DNA of 12,134 nucleotides, from positions 1 through 12,134 of the forward strand of contig CANQKG010000023.1 in the NCBI GenBank assembly GCA_947624425.1. The letters are read 5' to 3'. The position numbers and the translations under genes were made by a program. This DNA comes from an uncultured Clostridia bacterium (GTDB lineage: Bacteria; Bacillota; Clostridia; Oscillospirales; Ruminococcaceae). Below, one piece after another: positions 6,261-12,030 of this stretch; the stretch's first letter is position 1; every line of letters starts with the position of its first letter. The notes beneath the pieces were generated by a model. That model was not told where the DNA came from. It searched no databases and saw only the letters and a program-made list of their open reading frames with translations.

Positions 6261-7201
6261 CAGCCGTCCTCCTCCTTTTCCTCCAAAAGCCGATACCCGG
6301 CGCCACAAAGCGCGTTTAAAATTTCCGGCTTTCTCTTTGTGATGATCCCCGAGAGAATGATTTTCCCGCCAAAAGCCAGATACGCTCCCATATCCGGGAT
6401 CAGCCGCAGGATCACGTCGGCCACGATATTGGCACAGATAAGATCATATTTCCCGCTCACCTGTTCGGTGAGATCGCCGCAAAGAGCGCGGTAACGCTTT
6501 TCCACCCCCGAACGGGCGGCGTTTTCCCGCGATACCTCCACCGCCTTTTGGTCGATATCCACCCCGACGGCGCTTTTTGCTCCCAGCAAAAGTCCCGCGA
6601 CCGAGAGGATCCCGCTGCCGCAGCCGAGGTCGAGCAGGGCGTCCCCCGCTTTGGCGACCTGTTCGAGCAAAGTGAGGCAAAGCCGGGTGGAAGCATGGCC
6701 GCCGGTGCCAAACGCCATACCCGGATCCAGCACCAAAACCGCCCGCCCGTCTTCGGTATAGGGCGGCGTACCCGTTTCGGTCAGCTCCCAGCTCGGGCAG
6801 ATGAGAAGGCGGGAGCCGATCTTCGTTTTATGGTAATACTGCTTCCATTCGTTTGCCCAGTCCTCCTCCCGCACCGTCTCCCCGGTGACCGAAAGGACGC
6901 CGAAGTCCACTTCCGGAAGGGAGGCGCGAAGCTCTGACAGCCCTGCGACGATCTCCTGATAGCTGTCCTTCCCCTGTCCGTTTTTCGGCAGGTAGAAAGT
7001 GACCGACGCCGGCGCGTCCTTTTTTTCATACAGGCTGTCGTCCAGATAGTCCCAATGCTCCCCCTCGCCCGCCAGAAATGCGGCAAACTCGTCCGGGTCG
7101 TGGATCACAAGTCCGCCCACGCCCCGTCCGAGCAGGTACCCCTCTAAAAAAGGAAGCCCTTCCTTAGTCGTCTCGATAAGGCAGGCATACCAGTCGTTCA
7201 T
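6236..7201 (-). CDS. prmA: Ribosomal protein L11 methyltransferase
   Basis: The 321-residue SAM-dependent enzyme methylates amino groups of ribosomal protein L11. The N-terminal substrate-binding region (1-120) ends in the PrmA-typical EDWANEWKQYYHKTKIG segment (about 113-129). The catalytic domain shows LDPGMAFGTGGHASTRLCL (158-176), SAM motif I LDLGCGSGILS (190-200), acidic motif II VGVDID (212-217), and ANIVADVI (257-264) near the active site. Length is normal. The ATG overlaps the remB-like TGA by 4 nt (ATGA) and has GGAGG 7 nt upstream. Placement within a dnaA-recF cluster is not the usual dnaJ-linked context of prmA in many Firmicutes. Confidence 0.93.
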   Translation of the reverse strand: MNDWYACLIETTKEGLPFLEGYLLGRGVGGLVIHDPDEFAAFLAGEGEHWDYLDDSLYEKKDAPASVTFYLPKNGQGKDSYQEIVAGLSELRASLPEVDFGVLSVTGETVREEDWANEWKQYYHKTKIGSRLLICPSWELTETGTPPYTEDGRAVLVLDPGMAFGTGGHASTRLCLTLLEQVAKAGDALLDLGCGSGILSVAGLLLGAKSAVGVDIDQKAVEVSRENAARSGVEKRYRALCGDLTEQVSGKYDLICANIVADVILRLIPDMGAYLAFGGKIILSGIITKRKPEILNALCGAGYRLLEEKEEDGWCALLVTK

Positions 7202-7449
7202 CTTTCCCTCCGGTGCCGTTTGAGCAAGGTGGCGGGCGTGAGCCCCGACAGATAGACCTTTTTTTCACAAAGTACAAAGGCTTTGGGCAGGTCTGCGGTC
7301 GTTGTTTCCACCTTATTTTGCCGTTCGGCTTTTTTCAAAAACTCCCTTGTATCTCCCGAAACGGTGCACCGGTCGAGATCGAACACGCCGATGATCTCCC
7401 GATCCGGCGCCGCGGTATCGCCGCCTAAAAACAGATAGCCGGTTCTCAT
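7198..7449 (-). CDS. DUF370 family protein, RemB/YaaB-like regulator
   Basis: The 83-residue protein matches the extracellular-matrix regulatory family (RemA/RemB): an early LFLGGD motif (6-11), REIIGVFDLD (17-26), then EFLKKAER and a C-terminal strand KAFVLCEKKVYLSGLTPATLLKR. In Bacillus subtilis the equivalent yaaB/remB gene also follows recF; RemA-type relatives are DNA-binding activators of biofilm genes, while the role of the recF-linked paralogue is less clear. The ATG overlaps the recF TGA by 4 nt, with GGGGAGG 8 nt upstream. The stop also overlaps the prmA start by 4 nt. Confidence 0.85.
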   Translation of the reverse strand: MRTGYLFLGGDTAAPDREIIGVFDLDRCTVSGDTREFLKKAERQNKVETTTADLPKAFVLCEKKVYLSGLTPATLLKRHRRER

Positions 7450-8546
7450 TCCGCAAGCCTCCCCTTTTCGACCCGGAACACCCTCCCGTTTTGCAATTGC
7501 AGGGTGTGGGAAATATCACAGCAGGTGATGAACACCTGCATCTGCCGCAGCCGGTTGCAGATATACGCCTGCCGCTCCTCGTCCAATTCGCTCATCACGT
7601 CGTCGAGCAGCATGACCGGCGGCTCCTTTAAAATCTTTTGGAGCAAAAGCGCCTCTCCCAGCTTACAGCAGATGGCGGCCGAGCGCTTTTGCCCCTGCGA
7701 GCCGTAAAGCCGCGCCGGCATACCGTCTATCTCCACCACCATATCGTCCCGGTGGACGCCTAACATGGTGACCCCGTTTTTCCTGTCCTCCTCGGCAAAA
7801 TCGGCAAGCGCTTCGAGATAGGCCTCCGCCGCCTCGGTGCGGTATTCCTCCGGCAGGATATCCCCGAACACGGTGGAACGGTAGGAAAGGCACAGCGTTT
7901 CCTTCTTCCCGGTCATGCCGCGGTACAAGGCTCCCGCCGTTTGGTTCAGCTTTTTCACATAGTCGTTCCGGTAGCAGGTCAAAACCGTACCCGCCTTTGC
8001 GATCTGCCGGTCCCAGAGCGGGATCGTATCGGCAAGGCGGGGATTTTTAAAAAGCTCTTTGAGCAGGGCGTTTTTCTGCCGGATCAGCCGCTCATACTGG
8101 CTGAGATAAGAAGCATAGCCCGGCTGGAGCGCCGAGATCGCCGTATCGAGAAAGCTCCGCCGCTCCTGCGGGCCGTCGGCAATCAGCGACAGGTGCCTGG
8201 GTGCGAACACCGCACAGCAAAATTCGGAGGTTTTCTCCTGCAGCGGCATTTTCACCCCGTTTTTCCGGTAGCTTTTCTCCCCCGACAAGATAAGCTCCGC
8301 CTGCTGGGTGCGGCGGCTGTCTGCAAAAGAAAGGGTGAGCTTCGCCCACTCCCTGCCAAAGCCGATCATCTCGCTGTCCTTCGCGCCGCGAAAGCTCTTC
8401 CCCGACGAAAAGAGACCAATCGCTTCGAGCAAATTGGTCTTTCCCTGCGCGTTTTTTCCGTAGAGAATATTCATCTGCGGGTCGGCGGACAGCGTGATCT
8501 TCTCGATATTCCGAAAGCCCTCCGCCGTCAGTGTCTCGACCCTCAT
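7446..8546 (-). CDS. recF: DNA replication/repair protein RecF
   Basis: The 366-residue SMC-like ATPase loads RecA at single-strand gaps with RecO and RecR. Visible motifs are N-terminal LTAEGFRNI, Walker A GKNAQGKT (30-37), signature SQGQKRS (about 283-289) and Walker B/D-loop LLDDVMSELD (about 313-322). The chosen ATG at 8546 has AAGGAG 7 nt upstream and gives the N-terminus expected for RecF; an in-frame TTG at 8576 would add ten residues and lacks a comparable site. The ribosome binding site overlaps the stop codon of the S4 gene, 11 nt upstream of the start. Length is normal for the family. Confidence 0.95.
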   Translation of the reverse strand: MRVETLTAEGFRNIEKITLSADPQMNILYGKNAQGKTNLLEAIGLFSSGKSFRGAKDSEMIGFGREWAKLTLSFADSRRTQQAELILSGEKSYRKNGVKMPLQEKTSEFCCAVFAPRHLSLIADGPQERRSFLDTAISALQPGYASYLSQYERLIRQKNALLKELFKNPRLADTIPLWDRQIAKAGTVLTCYRNDYVKKLNQTAGALYRGMTGKKETLCLSYRSTVFGDILPEEYRTEAAEAYLEALADFAEEDRKNGVTMLGVHRDDMVVEIDGMPARLYGSQGQKRSAAICCKLGEALLLQKILKEPPVMLLDDVMSELDEERQAYICNRLRQMQVFITCCDISHTLQLQNGRVFRVEKGRLAE

Positions 8547-8557
8547 CGCTTTACTCC

Positions 8558-8776
8558 TTACTGTTTTGCGGCGCAAAGATAAACGGCGCCGTCAAATTCC
8601 ACCCGGTCGCCGGGATATACCTTTCTCCCCCGCTCGGTACAGACTGCGCCGTTTAAAAGAACGTTTCCGGCACGGACGACCTCTTTCGCTTCGCCGCCGG
8701 TGCCAACCGCACCGGCGAGCTTTAGAAGCTGATCCAATCGGATCAGCTCGGTATGGATCAAAACCGTTTTCTCCAT
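8558..8776 (-). CDS. S4-domain RNA-binding protein, YaaA/RlbA-like
   Basis: The 72-residue protein is almost entirely an S4 fold (about 12-62): IRLDQLLKLAGAVGTGGEAKEVVRAGNVLLNG, then ERGRKVYPGDRVEF. This is the small S4 protein regularly found between dnaN and recF in Firmicutes, linked to ribosome assembly in B. subtilis. Its ATG overlaps the dnaN TAA by one base (TAATG), and only a weak AAAGAG precedes it, so it probably depends on reinitiation after dnaN translation. Confidence 0.9.
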   Translation of the reverse strand: MEKTVLIHTELIRLDQLLKLAGAVGTGGEAKEVVRAGNVLLNGAVCTERGRKVYPGDRVEFDGAVYLCAAKQ

Positions 8777-9888
8777 TACTCTTTGATCCGGATCGGCAGT
8801 ACCAAAAACAGAAAGCTTTCTCCCTCCGGCGGGAGGATCCGGATCGGGGACACCGCGTCTCTCATCTCCAGCACCACCTCGTCGGTATCGGCGGCGCGCA
8901 GCGCGTTATACATATACCGATTGGAAAAGCCGATGGTGAGGTTCGGGCCTATCACCTCGGCCGGGATCACGTCGGAGATCTTGCCGATCGACGTCACGCA
9001 GAACAGAGAAATCTCATCCGCCTTGAAATCGCACCGGATATGGCTTTTCACCCGCTCGTTGATGACGATCGACGCCCGGTCGATGCTCTGGCTGAACAGC
9101 CGCTTTGACACCTTTACCCGTGTGACCGTCTCGCCGCTGATCGAGGCTTTATAATCCAGAAACTTTCCTTCCAGCAGTCTCGAGATCACCACATAACCCG
9201 AGATCATAAACTGCACGTGGTTCTTCCCGACGATCACCTCGACCTCCTCGTCGTTATCGTCTTTGAGCAGCTTGCTGATCTCCGAAAGAGTTTTGCCCGG
9301 CACCACAAACTGGAACGCTTCTTTTGTTTCGACCGGCTCCTTCCGCATGGCAAGCTGGTAGCCGTCCACCGAAACCATTTTGAGCATCCCGTCCCCGATA
9401 TCGAAAAGCGAACCGGTGATCACCGGCATGGCCTCGCTGACCGAAACGGCGTATATGGTCTGCCCGATCATGTTCTTGAGCGTTCCCTGCGGAAGCTTGA
9501 ACCGCTCGACCGATTCGATCTCGGGCAGCAGCGGATATTCCTCCGGCGACATGCTGTCGATCGCCAGATGGGTGGAGCCGCACTCCAGATAGGTCACCAT
9601 CTTTTCGTCGCTCTGGAAGGTTAGAATATCGCCCGAGGCTTTTCTCAGAAAATCGGAAAACTTTCTGGCGTCCACCACCAGACTGCCGTTTTCCTCTCCC
9701 GCGACCGGCAGAGTATTCCTGATCCCGAGCTCCATATTATAGGCGCTGAGGGTCAGTTCGTTTCCCTTGCAGCAAAGCAAAATGCCCTCCAGCACCGGGA
9801 GCGGCGTTTTTGCCGCCGCCGATGCGACCGCCAAAGACACGCCGTTTACGACCTCGCCGAGTTTTTTCAGTTCGCAGGTAAATTTCAT
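8776..9888 (-). CDS. dnaN: DNA polymerase III sliding clamp, beta subunit
   Basis: The 370-residue processivity clamp has the length of a complete three-domain beta subunit (roughly 1-120, 121-245, 246-370). Recognisable blocks are the N-terminal MKFTCELKKLGEVVNGVSLAVASAAAK, the region LECGSTHLAIDSMSPEEYPLLPE (about 101-123), the SVDGYQLAMRK segment of the middle domain, and the C-terminal FLVLPIRIKE that lines the client-binding pocket. AAGGAGG at 9896-9902 lies 7 nt before the ATG. It lies immediately left of the putative origin and starts the closely packed series that runs to the patatin gene. Confidence 0.96.
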   Translation of the reverse strand: MKFTCELKKLGEVVNGVSLAVASAAAKTPLPVLEGILLCCKGNELTLSAYNMELGIRNTLPVAGEENGSLVVDARKFSDFLRKASGDILTFQSDEKMVTYLECGSTHLAIDSMSPEEYPLLPEIESVERFKLPQGTLKNMIGQTIYAVSVSEAMPVITGSLFDIGDGMLKMVSVDGYQLAMRKEPVETKEAFQFVVPGKTLSEISKLLKDDNDEEVEVIVGKNHVQFMISGYVVISRLLEGKFLDYKASISGETVTRVKVSKRLFSQSIDRASIVINERVKSHIRCDFKADEISLFCVTSIGKISDVIPAEVIGPNLTIGFSNRYMYNALRAADTDEVVLEMRDAVSPIRILPPEGESFLFLVLPIRIKE

Positions 9889-9919
9889 ACTTCTGCCTCC
9901 TTATAAAGCATTCGTTTGT

Positions 9920-10032
9920 TTTTCACATTTTCACATGCGATAAGTCAAAAAAAGTTTTTTTCAAAAACACATTATATATATAGATAAATAATTTTTTTGA
10001 TGATGATGATGAAGCGGGTGAAAATGTGAAAA
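9920..10032. repeat. Perfect 15-bp inverted repeat flanking the AT-rich core
   Basis: TTTTCACATTTTCAC at 9920-9934 is exactly reverse-complementary to 10018-10032. The arms are 83 bp apart and enclose the A/T-rich and GAT-repeat sequence. Each arm contains TTTTCACA and a partial second TTTTCAC, which resemble a DnaA box with TCACA in place of TCCACA. Confidence 0.85.
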
Positions 10033-10109
10033 GCTGTAAAATATACCCTGTTTTTGCCGGTTCATGCCATTTTCGGCCGGTGAAAAGAAGGTGGTAAAAA
10101 TCTTGAAAC

Positions 10110-10118
10110 TGTGGAAAA
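10110..10118 (-). promoter_or_regulatory. DnaA box, best copy
   Basis: Minus strand reads TTTTCCACA, one mismatch from the consensus TTATCCACA and a variant found in Firmicute origins. Confidence 0.75.
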
Positions 10119-10137
10119 CTTTTTTTGGATGTGAAAT

Positions 10138-10146
10138 TGTGGAAAC
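10138..10146 (-). promoter_or_regulatory. DnaA box-like site
   Basis: Minus strand reads GTTTCCACA, two mismatches from TTATCCACA, with the TCCACA core intact. An overlapping AATTTCACA lies at 10130-10138. Confidence 0.55.
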
Positions 10147-10148
10147 AT

Positions 10149-10157
10149 TGTGGAGTG
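10149..10157 (-). promoter_or_regulatory. Weak DnaA box-like site
   Basis: Minus strand reads CACTCCACA: the TCCACA core is kept but the first three bases differ. It lies exactly 11 bp from the preceding site in the same orientation. Confidence 0.4.
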
Positions 10158-10170
10158 GAAAGAAAAACTT

Positions 10171-10179
10171 TGTGGAGTT
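10171..10179 (-). promoter_or_regulatory. Weak DnaA box-like site at the dnaA stop
   Basis: Minus strand reads AACTCCACA with the TCCACA core. It overlaps the dnaA stop codon (10178-10180) and lies 22 bp, two helical turns, from the previous site. Confidence 0.4.
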
Positions 10180-11524
10180 ACATCGTCTTGATATTTTTGA
10201 TGATATCCCCGATGATCTCCCGGTAATGGGCGTCCTCCTCCATCTTTTTGACCACCTGATCCCTTGCGTAGACCATGGAGGAGTGATCCCTGCCGCTGAA
10301 TTCCTTTCCGATATCCTCAAAGGTGAGATTGGTGATTTCCTTAATGATATAGATTGCCGCCTGTCTTGCCTTCGAGATGGGCGCGGAGCGCTTCTGGCTG
10401 CGCATATCCTCCGGCTCCACCTGATAGGTACGGGCGACCTCCTCAATGATCCGCTCCACCGTCATGGGGATCGGCTGATCGTCCGACAGGATGTCCCGGA
10501 TCACCGTCTGCGCCAGACGAACGGTGGGCGGCGAGCCGGTCAGCAGCTTATGCGCCTGCAGCTTTTTCACGGCGCCTTCCATCTGCCGGATGTTGTTTTT
10601 GAGCCGGTTTGCCAGAAAATCCGCCACGTCGTCGGGAATATGCAGATCCATCAGCTCCGCTTTCCGCTTGATGATCGCCACCCGGGTCTCATAGTCGGGC
10701 AGCTGAATGTCCGACATCAGCCCGCTCTCGAACCGGGATTTCACCCGTTCCTCCAGCGATTTCATGTCCTTCGGCGGACGGTCGGAGGTTAAAATGATCT
10801 GCTTATTATTGAGATAAAACTCATTGAATACTAAGAAAAATTCCTCCTGGCAGCGTTCCTTTCCCGCCAGAAAATGCACGTCGTCGATCATTAAAATATC
10901 GAGGGACAGATATTTTTCCCGCACCTGGTCGATCGTTTTATCCTGCAGGCTGTTGACGATATCGGAGGTGAAATTGTGACCGGTGATCACCTTGACCTTC
11001 AGCTCGGGATGCTTGATATGTACCTCGTTATAAATCGCGTGGATCAAATGGGTCTTCCCCAGCCCGCTCGGTCCGTAGATGAAAAGCGGGTTGTAGTTGC
11101 GGGTGACGTTGGTGCAGTTATCCGCCACCGCCTTGCAGGCGGCATAGGCAAGGTTATTCGACGACCCGACGATAAAGGTCTCGAAGGTATACTCGTATTC
11201 CGAAGCCTCGTAGGAATCCTGCAAAATGCGGTTCATCCGCTCCGGACTGCGGTCTTTCGGCGTTTCCTCGTCCAGCGCATTGGTGCAGATAATCTCCAGC
11301 TTGGGACGAAAGCCCATCACCTCGGTGAACGCTTCCAAGAGAAGTCCGCGGTACTTCCCGTTCAACACATTATACTGAATGGTGGTGCGTACACAGATAT
11401 AGGCGGTGTCATGCTCGAATCTCAGCGGCTCGAACACCTTCAGCCAGGTGGTGTAGGCGATGTTGGACACCTTTGACTGACAGTATTCCTTGACCAGAGA
11501 GACAATCTCCTCAAAGCTCTCCAT
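10178..11524 (-). CDS. dnaA: Chromosomal replication initiator protein DnaA
   Basis: The 448-residue AAA+ initiator binds DnaA boxes and opens the origin. Domain I (about 1-80, with conserved Trp27) is followed by a short linker (about 81-112). The ATPase domain has Walker A GPSGLGKT (151-158), Walker B LMIDDVHF (211-218), sensor I LTSDRP (245-250), arginine finger in KSRFESGL (262-269, Arg264) and sensor II NIRQMEGA (311-318). Domain IV (about 353-448) contains the DNA-recognition signature GRDHSSMVYA (411-420), compared with the common GRDHTTVLHA: both threonines are serine and the histidine is tyrosine. AGGAGG is 4 nt before the ATG. No rpmH gene is visible to the right within the window. 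All box-like sites I find lie downstream of the gene, none in its leader. Confidence 0.97.
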   Translation of the reverse strand: MESFEEIVSLVKEYCQSKVSNIAYTTWLKVFEPLRFEHDTAYICVRTTIQYNVLNGKYRGLLLEAFTEVMGFRPKLEIICTNALDEETPKDRSPERMNRILQDSYEASEYEYTFETFIVGSSNNLAYAACKAVADNCTNVTRNYNPLFIYGPSGLGKTHLIHAIYNEVHIKHPELKVKVITGHNFTSDIVNSLQDKTIDQVREKYLSLDILMIDDVHFLAGKERCQEEFFLVFNEFYLNNKQIILTSDRPPKDMKSLEERVKSRFESGLMSDIQLPDYETRVAIIKRKAELMDLHIPDDVADFLANRLKNNIRQMEGAVKKLQAHKLLTGSPPTVRLAQTVIRDILSDDQPIPMTVERIIEEVARTYQVEPEDMRSQKRSAPISKARQAAIYIIKEITNLTFEDIGKEFSGRDHSSMVYARDQVVKKMEEDAHYREIIGDIIKNIKTM

Positions 11525-11560
11525 ATTTCCTCCTGTATTGCACGGTCTATTTTAACAAAA

Positions 11561-11575
11561 CGGGCATTCTGCCCG
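11561..11575 (-). terminator. Terminator-like hairpin in the dnaA leader
   Basis: Minus strand reads CGGGCA-GAA-TGCCCG followed by TTTTGTT, a 6-bp GC-rich stem with a T-rich tail, ending about 36 nt before the dnaA ATG. It would affect a transcript coming from the promoter at 12002-12030, so it may attenuate dnaA or end an unrelated upstream transcript. A stray TAAAAT (11549-11554) follows but has no -35 partner. Confidence 0.4.
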
Positions 11576-11593
11576 AGCATACTATCTTCTTGG

Positions 11594-11614
11594 GCGTGGC
11601 GATTTTCGCCACGC
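11594..11614. other. Perfect 9-bp stem-loop in the dnaA leader
   Basis: GCGTGGCGA pairs with TCGCCACGC around a 3-nt loop. No T tract follows on either strand, so it is not an obvious terminator. Its right arm lies in the 12-mer TTCGCCACGCTT, which recurs in the same orientation at 216-227 beside the other composite repeat. Confidence 0.6.
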
Positions 11615-11646
11615 TTCGAGGGACAAACCGGGTTTACGAGAAAGGC

Positions 11647-11720
11647 ACCGTCTTTGCCAAAACCTCCCTTGTTAAAGGGAGGGGGACCGCGCTTTAGCGC
11701 GGTGGTGGGATTCAAAACCG
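11647..11720 (+). repeat. Two-hairpin repeat copy upstream of dnaA
   Basis: ACCGTCTTTGCCAAAA flank, then CCTCCCTT/AAGGGAGG (loop GTTA), GGG junction, ACCGCGC/GCGCGGT (loop TTTA), then GGTGGGATTCAAAACCGC. It has the stem sequence of the tandem array units but the orientation of the copies at 2-172 and 5360-5415. It is followed after about 6 nt by the second repeat module. Confidence 0.88.
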
Positions 11721-11726
11721 CTTTTT

Positions 11727-11835
11727 CCTCTTGCGGTTCCCGACATCGGCTGCGGCGAGTAATCGCCTTGCCGCTTGTCGACCGCAGCGCCATTCCCGCC
11801 TCACTGTTTCGCCCGCAGGGCGCGTTTCGGCGGCA
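11727..11835 (-). repeat. ~105-bp structured repeat module, copy 2
   Basis: Reverse complement of the module at 25-130 over its whole length. It retains both stems: CGCCC/GGGCG (11810-11822) with a changed loop, and GGCGA/TCGCC (11754-11767) where the other copy has GGCGG/CCGCC. It lies beside, not inside, its two-hairpin partner, and in the opposite relative orientation to the left composite. Confidence 0.75.
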
Positions 11836-11860
11836 AAGTCCCCGATTCCCCCTTTTCGTC

Positions 11861-11910
11861 GAAAACCGGCTTGTCTTGCGCCAATTCTGACGCCGCCTGC
11901 ACCGGTTTTC
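11861..11910. repeat. 9-bp inverted repeat in the dnaA upstream block
   Basis: GAAAACCGG (11861-11869) and CCGGTTTTC (11902-11910) are exact inverse copies separated by 32 bases. The pair lies just upstream (minus-strand sense) of the module at 11727-11835 and may mark the far boundary of that element or form a large stem in the leader RNA. Confidence 0.5.
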
Positions 11911-12001
11911 TCTCAGGGTGTCACTGCGGCGGTACATGCCCGCCTTCGTGACGGATTAAAATATTCCCGTTACTGATTTTTTTCGAAAGACGGCTATTTA
12001 T

Positions 12002-12030
12002 ATTGTAACAGAAAAACGAGGTAATTTCAA
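12002..12030 (-). promoter_or_regulatory. Strong candidate sigma-A promoter directed toward dnaA
   Basis: Minus strand TTGAAA (12025-12030) and TACAAT (12002-12007) are spaced by exactly 17 nt in an AT-rich stretch. No other gene start lies between it and dnaA, so it probably drives dnaA from about 470 nt upstream, giving a leader that contains both repeat elements. Confidence 0.65.

Larger units (their letters stand above)
9889..10177. other. Putative chromosomal origin oriC (dnaA-dnaN intergenic)
   Basis: This 289-base gap is much more AT-rich than its surroundings. From left: a TTTTCACATTTTCAC arm (9920-9934), A/T tracts and an ATTATATATATAG stretch (9947-9998) suited to unwinding, a GATGATGATGATGA run (9999-10012), a short GCGGG cluster, the inverse arm GTGAAAATGTGAAAA (10018-10032), and a cluster of TCCACA-core sites on the minus strand (10110-10179). 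Position between dnaA and dnaN matches the unwinding portion of Firmicute origins. No clear terminator after dnaA is seen, and only a weak promoter (TTGACT at 9943-9948 without a good -10) precedes dnaN. Confidence 0.8.

Noticed and set aside
6261..6308. 16-residue N-terminal extension of the patatin protein from TTG at 6308
   Set aside because: The GTG at 6260 has AGGAGG 7 nt upstream, and the extension has no resemblance to the family.
8547..8576. Ten-codon N-terminal extension of RecF from TTG at 8576
   Set aside because: The ATG at 8546 has AAGGAG at good spacing and gives the usual RecF N-terminus; the extension would overlap the S4 gene.
9961..10446. 161-codon minus-strand frame through the dnaA end and origin
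   Set aside because: It overlaps dnaA in a different frame and reads through AT-rich origin sequence; there is no recognisable domain.
11440..11937. 165-codon minus-strand frame upstream of and overlapping dnaA
   Set aside because: It spans the two repeat modules and then runs into dnaA in another frame. The same peptide text appears in the opposite module copy, so it is repeat-derived.
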